43,938 nt of DNA from NCBI GenBank assembly GCA_022822205.1, contig JAJECC010000081.1, positions 1-43,938 on the forward strand, written 5' to 3'. Below are positions 8,234 through 17,100 of the stretch, piece after piece. A program made the translations under genes and the position numbers. The stretch is from Rhodospirillales bacterium (lineage in GTDB: Bacteria > Pseudomonadota > Alphaproteobacteria > Rhodospirillales > UBA2165). Position 1 is the stretch's first letter; each line of letters opens with the position of its first letter. The notes beneath the pieces are model-generated. The model had not been told where the DNA came from. It saw only the letters and a program-made list of their open reading frames with translations, and made no database searches.

Positions 8234-10269
8234 GCGTCCAGCCCCACGGAAACAATCAGCTCGCCGGTCTCGGCGACGCGGCACCTGTCGCCGGCGAACA
8301 TCACCGTCGTCGATGCGTACTCCTGGACCAGCGCGGGGCCCTCGAATTCAAACCCGGGACCGAGCGCGGTCCGTTCATGGACCGGGCACGCCACCGGCGC
8401 CGTTGGATCGTCAAGGTACACCTGGCGCCGCTTGGGTTCCATACCGCTTCCGTCGGCGCCGATCCGCGGCAGGGCCAGCGCCGGACGGCGGCCCGTGGCG
8501 ACAAGGCGGAGATTGACCACCTCGACGGGTTCGTCCGCGGCGTGATGGGCATAGCGGAGCTCATGGAGTTCGTCGTAGGCCTTGCGGATCGCCTCGACAT
8601 CGCCCGCCTTGATCAGGTCCAGCGAGACCGGAACCGACAGCGTGAACTCCTGGCCGACATAGCGCAGATCCAGCTTGACCTGGAATTCCATATTGTCTCC
8701 CAGCTTCAGTTCGGCCTTCGCCTGTTCGACCATTTCGTCGTGGATCCTCTCCAGCACGGAAAAATCCACCTGCTCAAGGCCGGCGAGGCAGGTCTGGATG
8801 AAGTCCTGGCGCTCGTCCGCCATGAGCATCCCGAGCGCCGAGAAGTGCGCGGGGAAACGCGGAATAATCACCGTTGGAATATGAAGCTCGCGGGCAATGG
8901 CGACGGCATGAAGCGGACCGGCGCCGCCGGAGGCGAACATGGCAAAATCCCGGGGGTCGTAGCCCTTCTCGACCGAAACTTCCCGGACCGCGAGGGACAT
9001 TTTGGTGATGGCGATCCGAACAATCGCCTGGGCGGCTTCGTACACATCCATGCCGAGGGGTCCGGCGACTTTCTCCTTGGTGCCGGCAATCGCGCCCTCG
9101 AGGTCGAGGGGCATCTCGCCGCCCAGAAAATCCGATGCGCCGACGCGGCCGAGTATCACATTGGCGTCGGTGATGGTCGGCTCCCGGCCGCCGCCCGCGT
9201 AGCAGATGGGCCCCGGATCGGCGCCCGAACTTTGCGGGCCCACCTTGAGCGCGCCGACATCGTCGATCCAGGCAATGCTGCCGCCGCCGGCGCCCACCTC
9301 GACCACATCGACAACCGGCGCCATAACCGGGTCGCCGCTAGCGTAGCCGCCGACGTAATAGCCCTCGGCGGTCGTCGCCTGCCGGTCCCGGATCAGGCTG
9401 GCTTTTGCCGTGGTGCCGCCCATGTCGAATGAGATGACGTCGTCATAGCCGAGTGCGCCGCCCACTTCGGCGGACGCGATGATGCCGCCGACCGGACCGG
9501 ATTCCATCATGTTGACCGGTTTCTTGACCGCCACATCCGGCGCCATGACGCCGCCGTTGGACTGCATAATGGACAGATCGCCCTTGAATCCGATGTCGTG
9601 CAGCCGTTGCTCGAGCCCCTGAACGTAGCCGCTCATCCGGGGGCCGATATAGGCGTTCACCACCGTCGTCGAGGTCCGTTCGAACTCCCTGTACTCACGC
9701 AGGATCTCGTGGGAGAGCGAGACGTAGATATCCGGCAGCCTTTGCGCCAGCACCTCTCCCGCCAGCTGCTCGTGGAGGGGGTTCGCATAGGCATGAAGGA
9801 AGCAAACGGCAACGGCCTCGATATCCAGGGATTTCAGCCGATCGCAAATGGGGTCCAACTGGGCCGGGTCCATTTGGTCCCGAACGTCGCCGCCCGCCAG
9901 AATGCGTTCCTCAACCTCGAAGGTCAGGCTGCGGGGAACCAGCGGCCGATGCCGATGAAAGAGCAGATTGTAGGATTCCGGGCGATTGCCGCGGCCGATG
10001 GTGTAGACATCGCGCGTGCCCTTGGTGACGAGGAGAGCCGTCTTGGCGCCCTTGCGTTCGATCAGCGTGTTGATTGCCTGGGTGGTCCCGTGGATGACGT
10101 CGCCGGCCCCGCCGATTTCGAGGCCGCTCTTGTGGATGCAGTCGAGGATACCCTGGGCCAGGTCGTGGGGGGTCGTCAGGCTCTTCGCCTGATAGAAGCC
10201 CTCGGACACCTCGTCAAAGGCCATCAAGTCGGTGAAGGTGCCGCCGATATCGACCGCCAACAATGTCAC
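8230..10269 (-). CDS. hyuA: Hydantoinase A / oxoprolinase family subunit (ATP-binding)
   Basis: A 679-residue protein with the ASKHA-type phosphate loop VDIGGTFTDLMAF at residues 5-17, HGTTQAINTLIERKG (about 60-74), the central block SNGGVMAPD...ESGPVGG (about 240-265), SFDMGGTTAKAS (about 278) and GADPGPICYA. The C-terminal domain follows from about 480. It provides the ATP-dependent activation step for ring opening (hydantoinase type) or carboxylation. The start is GTG at 10269 with GGAGG about 8-12 nt upstream. It is first in a two-gene operon with hyuB. The 76-bp gap to the regulator stop at 10346 holds a weak hairpin. With the M24 pair nearby it recalls creatinine/N-methylhydantoin degradation, but that is inference. 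Confidence 0.93.
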   Translation of the reverse strand: MTLLAVDIGGTFTDLMAFDEVSEGFYQAKSLTTPHDLAQGILDCIHKSGLEIGGAGDVIHGTTQAINTLIERKGAKTALLVTKGTRDVYTIGRGNRPESYNLLFHRHRPLVPRSLTFEVEERILAGGDVRDQMDPAQLDPICDRLKSLDIEAVAVCFLHAYANPLHEQLAGEVLAQRLPDIYVSLSHEILREYREFERTSTTVVNAYIGPRMSGYVQGLEQRLHDIGFKGDLSIMQSNGGVMAPDVAVKKPVNMMESGPVGGIIASAEVGGALGYDDVISFDMGGTTAKASLIRDRQATTAEGYYVGGYASGDPVMAPVVDVVEVGAGGGSIAWIDDVGALKVGPQSSGADPGPICYAGGGREPTITDANVILGRVGASDFLGGEMPLDLEGAIAGTKEKVAGPLGMDVYEAAQAIVRIAITKMSLAVREVSVEKGYDPRDFAMFASGGAGPLHAVAIARELHIPTVIIPRFPAHFSALGMLMADERQDFIQTCLAGLEQVDFSVLERIHDEMVEQAKAELKLGDNMEFQVKLDLRYVGQEFTLSVPVSLDLIKAGDVEAIRKAYDELHELRYAHHAADEPVEVVNLRLVATGRRPALALPRIGADGSGMEPKRRQVYLDDPTAPVACPVHERTALGPGFEFEGPALVQEYASTTVMFAGDRCRVAETGELIVSVGLDA

Positions 10270-10314
10270 GCCTGTTTCCTCCCCCCGGGATGGTAACGGA
10301 ATTTGCCGCCTCCG

Positions 10315-10333
10315 CCCCGATATATCTCCGGGG
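10315..10333 (-). terminator. Weak hairpin after the Crp/Fnr regulator
   Basis: CCCCG and CGGGG arms (5 bp) around a 9-nt AT-rich loop, 12 bp downstream of the regulator stop on the minus strand. No T tract follows, so termination would be inefficient and read-through into hyuA is possible. Confidence 0.25.
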
Positions 10334-10345
10334 TCGAATCCAGGT

Positions 10346-11044
10346 TCAGGTGCCCGGGTCGTCGGTGAGCGGGTTGGGCTTCGCCAGCTGGCGAAGGTCC
10401 GGCACTTTCGTCAGGCTGATCTTGGCGCCATCGACGATCACGCCGTAGGGCGCCAGCGTGTTGAACGCCCGCGATAGATTTTCCGGGGTCATGCCGAGCA
10501 GGGCGGCAAGCGTCTTCTTGTCGATTGCGAGATTGACGATGCCGGTCGTTCCCTGCTCCTCATATTCACGGAGCAGATAGTTGGCGAGCCGTTCCACCGA
10601 GGTGCGCAGCTTTTGGTTCTTCAGCGATTTCGCCATGTCGCGGTAACGGATCGACAGTTCCTGAACGATCGACCGCGCGAACTCGGCGTCGCGTTCGAAG
10701 ACCGCGCGGACATTTTCCGAGGGGATCATGAGAATTCGTGACGGGGCCAATGTCCGTGCCGACATGAGATAGGGCGCATCGCGGAGCACGGCGGCGAGAA
10801 TAAACGTGGCCACCGGATGAATGATGGCCAGTGTCGTTTCGCGGCCGTTGTCATGGGCAAACAATTCAACGCTGCCTTCGACCACCACATGGAGAAAGTC
10901 GGCGGCGTCTCCTTCGGCGATGAGTTCCACCTGCGGCGGGAACCGTTGCAGGTACGCCGGCCGCATGACTTCCTCGAAGTTGTCCTCGGCCATCCCGGCG
11001 AACAGCTCAAGCTCCCGAATCACCGGCAAATCGTCTGGTCGCAA
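10346..11044 (-). CDS. Crp/Fnr-family transcription regulator, DNR/NarR-like
   Basis: About 232 residues: an N-terminal cyclic-nucleotide-binding-like beta barrel (about 10-120), a long dimerisation helix (about 125-150) and a C-terminal winged helix with LAALLGMTPENLSRAF as recognition region. The Cys cluster of O2-sensing Fnr is absent, so it is more like the DNR/NarR group, whose members respond to nitric oxide or nitrite/nitrate. The region KNQKLRTSVERLANYLL is typical of that group. A TTG at 11044 is preferred as start because GGGGAGG ends six bases upstream; in-frame ATG at 11059 and TTG at 11068 lack such a site. It is divergent from narK1, with two matching DNA boxes between them, and most likely activates the nar operon and perhaps regulates itself. 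Confidence 0.85.
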   Translation of the reverse strand: MRPDDLPVIRELELFAGMAEDNFEEVMRPAYLQRFPPQVELIAEGDAADFLHVVVEGSVELFAHDNGRETTLAIIHPVATFILAAVLRDAPYLMSARTLAPSRILMIPSENVRAVFERDAEFARSIVQELSIRYRDMAKSLKNQKLRTSVERLANYLLREYEEQGTTGIVNLAIDKKTLAALLGMTPENLSRAFNTLAPYGVIVDGAKISLTKVPDLRQLAKPNPLTDDPGT

Positions 11045-11076
11045 CCTGCACCTCCCCATATGCGGCAAGCGGCTTC

Positions 11077-11090
11077 TTGATAATTATCAA
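11077..11090. promoter_or_regulatory. Perfect FNR/DNR box
   Basis: TTGATAATTATCAA is a full 14-bp palindrome equal to the FNR consensus TTGAT-N4-ATCAA. It lies 33 bp upstream of the preferred regulator start and 186 bp upstream of narK1. It is well placed for autoregulation of the Crp/Fnr gene or as a distal activator site for nar. Confidence 0.8.
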
Positions 11091-11190
11091 ACAGCTTTTC
11101 AGAAAACCGAACCGGTCTCAACAACTCGATCAATCGGCGGCCGGACAATTGATTCGGCGACACTTGTTTCGTCGCCGGCAGCCCTGATGT

Positions 11191-11204
11191 TTGACCGCCG
11201 TCAA
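11191..11204. promoter_or_regulatory. Second FNR/FixK/DNR-type box, narK1-proximal
   Basis: TTGACCGCCGTCAA fits the TTGA-N6-TCAA pattern of the FixK/DNR group, with a non-symmetric core. Its centre is 78 bp from the narK1 ATG. If it acts at the usual -41.5 position, transcription would start near 11239. No clear -10 hexamer was recognised. Confidence 0.6.
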
Positions 11205-11275
11205 GTCCAACTCGTCCCGTCTCGTTCAACGTCGATCCGTTCAGTCCGCTGATGGCGTCATAGAGAGGTAGGGCG

Positions 11276-12673
11276 ATGAATGAACCGGATGGGGTGAGCC
11301 GCCAGACACAGAACCGTATTCTCGGGATGAGCACGCTGGCTTTCACCGTGTGCTTCGCGGTGTGGACCATCTTTTCCATCATCGGCGTAAAGATCAAACA
11401 GGACCTTGGGCTGTCCGACACGGAATTCGGATTGCTTGTCGGCACGCCGATCCTGACCGGCTCCCTCAGCCGGATTTTCCTGGGCATCTGGACCGATCAA
11501 TATGGCGGCCGGATCGTTTATGTCCTCACGATGGTGGCCGCGGCCGCGGCCACCTTCCTGCTGTCCTTCGCGACGACCTACGAACTCATGCTCCTGGCCG
11601 CCTTGGGCGTAGGACTGGCCGGCGGCTCGTTTGCCGTCGGTATTGCCTACGTTTCCAAATGGTACCCGCCCGACAAGCAGGGAACCGCCCTCGGCATTTT
11701 CGGCGCCGGCAACGTCGGTGCGGCGGTCACCAAGTTTACCGCGCCCTTCGTCCTGGTGGCGTTCGGGTGGGAGATGGTTGCCCAGGTGTGGGCCGCCGCC
11801 CTGGTGGTTATGGCGGTCGTGTTCTGGTTCACCACCGACGACGACCCGGAGCTCGCATCGCGGAAGCAAAAAGGGGAAAAGGCCCGAAGCGCCTTTCTGC
11901 AGCTCGAACCGCTGAAGTATCAACAGGTCTGGCGCTTCGCGATCTACTACTTCTTCGTCTTCGGGGCCTTCGTCGCGCTGGCCCTCTGGCTGCCGCGCTA
12001 CCTGGTCGGCGTCTACGGACTGGACATCAAGACGGCCGGCATCCTGGCGGCGTTCTATTCGGTGCCGGCGAGTATCTTCCGGGCCTACGGCGGTCACCTT
12101 TCCGATAAATACGGCGCCCGGACGGTCATGTACTGGACATTCGGCGTCTCGGCGGTGTGCTGCTTCCTGCTGTCCTATCCGGACACCGACTATGTCGTAC
12201 GGGGGATCGAGGGTCCCATCGGCTTCACCATCACGATGAATCTGGTTCCGTTCGTCGTGCTGGTGTTCGTCCTCGGGTTCTTCATGAGCCTCGGCAAGGC
12301 GGCGGTCTACAAGCATATCCCGGTCTACTATCCCGACCATGTCGGATCGGTCGGCGGCCTCGTCGGCATGATCGGCGGCCTCGGCGGTTTCGTGCTGCCC
12401 ATCGCCTTCGGCCTGATGAATGACCTTACCGGCGTCTGGACCAGCTGCTTCATGCTGCTGTTCATTTTGGTCGCCACCGCGTTCGTCTGGATGCACGGCG
12501 CCATCCTGCACATGGAGAAGAAGGCCACCGTGGCGCAGCGCGCCAGCCTGCCGCAGCTTCCCGAGCTCGCCCACGTTCACCGGCCGGAGCACGAGGGCGC
12601 GCTGGGGCCACAGGGCGCCGAGCCGGGAGCTCCGCCTCCCGGCATGACGAACCGGCCCACCCCGGCGCAGTAA
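11276..12673 (+). CDS. narK1: Nitrate/nitrite MFS transporter, NarK1 type
   Basis: A 465-residue major facilitator protein with about 12 hydrophobic segments. Nitrate-porter signature regions are visible: GIFGAGNVGAAVTKF in the fifth helix area and GMIGGLGGFVLPIAFG in the C-terminal half. The MFS loop GIWTDQYGGR follows helix 2. The NarK1 type is generally taken to bring nitrate in with protons when anaerobic respiration starts. It is the first gene of the narK1-narK2-narGHJI cluster, with an AGAGAGG ribosome site before ATG 11276. The C-terminus carries a Pro/Gly-rich hydrophilic tail of about 50 residues. Confidence 0.92.
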   Translation: MNEPDGVSRQTQNRILGMSTLAFTVCFAVWTIFSIIGVKIKQDLGLSDTEFGLLVGTPILTGSLSRIFLGIWTDQYGGRIVYVLTMVAAAAATFLLSFATTYELMLLAALGVGLAGGSFAVGIAYVSKWYPPDKQGTALGIFGAGNVGAAVTKFTAPFVLVAFGWEMVAQVWAAALVVMAVVFWFTTDDDPELASRKQKGEKARSAFLQLEPLKYQQVWRFAIYYFFVFGAFVALALWLPRYLVGVYGLDIKTAGILAAFYSVPASIFRAYGGHLSDKYGARTVMYWTFGVSAVCCFLLSYPDTDYVVRGIEGPIGFTITMNLVPFVVLVFVLGFFMSLGKAAVYKHIPVYYPDHVGSVGGLVGMIGGLGGFVLPIAFGLMNDLTGVWTSCFMLLFILVATAFVWMHGAILHMEKKATVAQRASLPQLPELAHVHRPEHEGALGPQGAEPGAPPPGMTNRPTPAQ

Positions 12674-12712
12674 TCCGGACGGCGCCCGCCAACGCATGGA
12701 GGAGCAGACGAG

Positions 12713-14107
12713 ATGAGCACAACAGACCAGACCGGGGGACGGCAGGGACATACGTTGACCGATTGGCGGCCCGACGATCCGGAATTCTGGAAATCCTCCG
12801 GCCATAGGATCGCGTCCAAGAATCTCTGGATATCCATCCCGTGCCTGCTCCTGGCCTTTTCGGTGTGGCTGGTGTGGAGCGTGGTGGTTGCCAAGCTGCC
12901 GTCCATCGGTTTTGCGTACAACACCAACCAGCTGTTCTGGCTCGCCGCGCTGCCGGGTCTGTCCGGTGCGACGCTCCGCATTTTCTATTCCTTCATGGTG
13001 CCCATATTCGGCGGCCGGCTGTGGACGGCGCTGTCCACGGCCTCCCTCCTGATTCCGGCGGTGGGCATCGGCTTCGCCGTGCAGAACCCGGACACGCCCT
13101 ATGTGCTGTTCCTGGCGCTCGCCCTGCTCTGCGGGTTGGGCGGCGGCAACTTCGCCTCGTCGATGGCCAATATCAGCTTCTTCTATCCCAAATCGGAAAA
13201 GGGCCATGCGCTGGCGATGAACGCCGGGCTCGGCAATGCCGGCGTGAGCGTCATGCAGTTCGTCGTGCCGCTGGTCATCACCGCCGGCGTGTTCGGCGCC
13301 ATGGGCGGCGAGCCTCAGACCGCCGCCGACGGGACCAAGCTGTGGCTGCAGAATGCCGGCTTCGTTTGGGTGCCGTTCCTCTTGATCACGTCCATCGCCG
13401 CCTGGTTCGGAATGGACAACATCGAAAGCGCCCGGGCCTCGTTCAAGGAGCAGTCGATCATCTTCAAACGGAAGCACAACTGGATCATGTGCGTTCTGTA
13501 CACCGGGACCTTCGGTTCGTTCATCGGCTATTCGGCGGGATTTCCGCTTCTCGCGAAGACCCAGTTTCCAGACGTCAACTCGTTGCAGTTCGTGTTCCTG
13601 GGACCGCTGATCGGCGCGCTCAGCCGGGCCGCCACCGGATGGGTATCGGACAAGTATGGCGGCGGACGGGTTACCTTCTGGACGTTTCTGGTGATGATTC
13701 TGGCCGTTGCCGGGGTGTTGTTCTTCCTCGGCATCAAGGAGACGCCGGGCGCCTTCTGGGGCTTTTTCGCCATGTTCATGGTGCTGTTCTTCGCCACCGG
13801 CGTCGGCAACGCCTCCACCTTCCAGATGATCCCGATGATCATGGGCCAGGAGGTCGGCCGGCTGATGCCCGAATTGCAGGGAACCGATTTCCAGCGGCAG
13901 GCCGACCGGGAGTCGGCGGCGATCATCGCCTTCACCTCGGCTATCGCGGCCTATGGCGCGTTCTTCATTCCCAAGGCGTATGGCACGTCCATCACGCTCT
14001 CCGGCGGGCCCGAGCTCGCGCTTTGGGTGTTCATGACCTTCTACGTCATCTGTGTGGTCATCACCTGGTTCTATTACACCCGGCGCAGCGCACCGGTTCC
14101 GTGCTGA
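12713..14107 (+). CDS. narK2: Nitrate/nitrite antiporter, NarK2 type
   Basis: A 464-residue MFS protein with about 12 membrane segments, starting with the WRPDDPEFW motif typical of the NarK2 type. The signature MNAGLGNAGVSVMQF is in the fifth helix area; GWVSDKYGGGR is the second MFS loop. An insertion of about 30 residues between helices 11 and 12 (MGQEVGRLMPELQGTDFQRQ) is typical of this subgroup. The type usually exchanges nitrate for nitrite, exporting the product of NarG. GGAGGAG lies 8 nt before the ATG. In some relatives NarK1 and NarK2 are fused into one protein; here they are separate genes 39 bp apart. Confidence 0.92.
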   Translation: MSTTDQTGGRQGHTLTDWRPDDPEFWKSSGHRIASKNLWISIPCLLLAFSVWLVWSVVVAKLPSIGFAYNTNQLFWLAALPGLSGATLRIFYSFMVPIFGGRLWTALSTASLLIPAVGIGFAVQNPDTPYVLFLALALLCGLGGGNFASSMANISFFYPKSEKGHALAMNAGLGNAGVSVMQFVVPLVITAGVFGAMGGEPQTAADGTKLWLQNAGFVWVPFLLITSIAAWFGMDNIESARASFKEQSIIFKRKHNWIMCVLYTGTFGSFIGYSAGFPLLAKTQFPDVNSLQFVFLGPLIGALSRAATGWVSDKYGGGRVTFWTFLVMILAVAGVLFFLGIKETPGAFWGFFAMFMVLFFATGVGNASTFQMIPMIMGQEVGRLMPELQGTDFQRQADRESAAIIAFTSAIAAYGAFFIPKAYGTSITLSGGPELALWVFMTFYVICVVITWFYYTRRSAPVPC

Positions 14108-14126
14108 GCGGAGGAAGGAGAAAACC

Positions 14127-17100
14127 ATGAGCCATCTTCTGGACCGACTGAACTTCTTCAAACCGGCCAACGTCGGCAAGTTCGCCGATGGTCACGGGGT
14201 GACCCGCCGCGAAAACCGGGATTGGGAGGACGGATACCGAAGCCGTTGGCAGCATGACAAGATCGTCCGTTCCACCCACGGCGCCAACTGCACGGGTTCG
14301 TGTTCCTGGAAGATCTATGTGAAGGGCGGCATCGTTACCTGGGAGACCCAGCAGACCGACTATCCCCGCACCCGCCCGGACCTGCCCAACCACGAGCCTC
14401 GCGGCTGTTCCCGGGGGGCCAGCTACTCCTGGTACCTCTATTCCGGCAACCGGGTGAAATACCCGCTTGTCCGCTCGCGGCTGATCAAGCTGTGGCGCGA
14501 AGCCCGCGCGGTCCAAACCCCCGTGGCCGCGTGGGCATCCATTGTCGAGAACCCCGGGAAGCGTGCGGCCTATACGAAAAAGCGCGGTCTCGGCGGGTTC
14601 GTCCGCGCATCGTGGGATGAGGTGAATGAGATCATCGCCGCGGCAAATGCCTATACGGCGAAAACCCACGGACCCGACCGGGTGATCGGCTTCTCGCCGA
14701 TCCCGGCCATGTCCATGGTCTCCTACGCCGCGGGGTCGCGGTACCTGTCTCTCATGGGCGGCGTCTGCATGTCGTTTTACGACTGGTATTGCGATCTGCC
14801 GCCGGCCTCGCCGCAGACCTGGGGTGAGCAGACGGACGTTCCCGAAAGCGCGGACTGGTACAATTCCGGGTTCCTCATGCTATGGGGGTCCAACGTCCCG
14901 CAGACCCGAACCCCCGACGCCCACTTCTATACCGAGGCGCGATACAACGGCACCCAATCGGTGGTCGTCAGCCCGGATTACTCGGAGGCGTCCAAGTTCG
15001 CCGATTTGTGGCTGCATCCCAAGCAAGGCACCGATTCGGCCCTCGCCATGGCCATGGGACACGTCATCCTGCGCGAATTCCATATCGACCGTCAGGCGCG
15101 GTACTTCGAGGATTACGTCCGTCAGTACACCGACATGCCCATGCTGGTGCGGCTGGTCGAAAAGGACGGCCATTACGTGCCCGACCGGATGCTCCGGGCA
15201 TCCGACTTCGCCGACGGCTTGGGCGAGACGGCCAACGCCGACTGGAAGACCGTTGGCCTCGACGCGGAAAGCGGGGAGCCCGTGGTGCCCCGGGGCTCGG
15301 TCGGCTTCCGTTGGGATGAGCCGGGCAAGTGGAACCTGGAGGAGAAGGATTCGGCCGGGCGGGATACCCGATTGAGCCTGACCTTCATCATGGAAGAGGA
15401 CCACGATGGCGTGGTCGAGGTTGGTTTCCCCTATTTCGGCAATCGCGAACACGACGTGTTCAAGGGCACCGACCATCCGGACGTGCTTTATCGCCGGCTG
15501 CCGGTGAAGGAGGTCGCGCTCAAGGACGGCAAGGCGCTGGCCGCAACCGTGTTCGACCTGTTCGTCGCCAACTACGGTCTCGACCGGGGCCTCGAGGACC
15601 AACATGTCGCCGTCAGCTACGAAGACAATGTTCCCTACACGCCGGCCTGGGCGGAGGCGATCACCGGCGTTCCGGCGGAGCAGATCATCTCGGTCGCCCG
15701 CGCCTTTGCCGGCAATGCCGAGAAGACCAACGGCAAGTCCATGGTCATCCTCGGGGCGGGTCTCAACCACTGGTACCACATGGACATGAACTACCGGGGC
15801 ATCATCAATCTCCTGGTGATGTGCGGGTGCGTCGGCCAGTCGGGGGGCGGCTGGTCCCACTATGTGGGGCAGGAAAAGCTCCGGCCCCAGACCGGCTGGC
15901 TGCCGCTGGCCTTCGCCCTCGATTGGGGGCGCCCGCCCCGGCATATGAATTCCACGTCCTTCTGGTATGCGCATACGGACCAGTGGCGCTACGAGACCTT
16001 GGGCGTCGACGAGATCATCTCCCCGACGGCCCCCGAGGGACCATGGGACGGGGCGCTGATCGACTACAACGTCCGCGCCGAGCGCATGGGCTGGCTGCCG
16101 TCGGCGCCCCAGCTCAAGCGCAATCCGCTCACCATCGCCGATGAGGCAGCCAAGGCCGGCAAGGAGCCGAAGGAGTACGTGGTCGATGCGCTGCGTTCGG
16201 GCGAATTGCAGATGTCCTGCGAGGACCCGGACAATCCCGCCAACTGGCCCCGCAATCTCTTCGTCTGGCGATCCAACCTGTTGGGGTCATCGGGCAAGGG
16301 GCACGAATATTTCCTCAAGCATCTGCTCGGAACGTCCCACGGGGTGATGAACAAGGACCTCGGCGAACAGGGGGGCGCCAAACCCGACGATGTGACCTGG
16401 CACGACGAGGCGCCGGAAGGGAAACTGGATCTTCTCGTGACCCTCGACTTCCGGATGTCCACCACCTGCGTCTATTCGGACATCGTTCTGCCGACGGCCA
16501 CCTGGTACGAGAAAAACGACCTCAATACCTCCGACATGCATCCGTTCATCCATCCGCTGACGGGCGCGGTGGATCCGGTTTGGGAATGCCGTTCGGATTG
16601 GGACATCTACAAGGGGATCGCCGAGAAATTCTCCGAGGTCGCGCCCGAGGTCCTGGGGGTCGAGACGGACGTCGTCATGGTGCCGATCCAGCACGACACG
16701 CCGGCGGAGATCGCCCAGGCCCTCGACGTGAAGGAATGGAAGAAGGGGGAGGTCGATCCCATCCCCGGCAAGACCATGCCCCAAATCGCCGTGATCGAGC
16801 GGGACTATCCGAACCTCTACAAGCGGTTTACGGCGCTCGGACCCCTGATGACCGAGTTGGGCAACGGCGGCAAGGGGATCAACTGGAACACCGACCGCGA
16901 GGTGGAAAACCTGGCGGACCTCAACGGGGTGGTGACCGAGGACGGTCCGACCAAGGGCATGCCCCGGATCGAAAGCGACATCGACGCCACCGAGGTGATC
17001 CTCATGCTGGCGCCCGAAACCAACGGCGAGGTTGCCGTGAAGGCGTGGGAGGCATTGTCCAGGAATACCGGCCGCGACCACGCCCACCTCGCCGCTCCCA

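Noticed and set aside
6470..10269. Acetone or acetophenone carboxylase instead of hydantoinase
   Set aside because: HyuA and HyuB families are shared by these enzymes, but no third (gamma) subunit gene is adjacent, so a carboxylase was not called.
11258..14179. Very long minus-strand open frame opposite narK1 and narK2
   Set aside because: The high-GC codons of the two transporters leave the opposite strand open; the translation has no domain and is rich in His, Glu, Gly and Arg as expected of a shadow.
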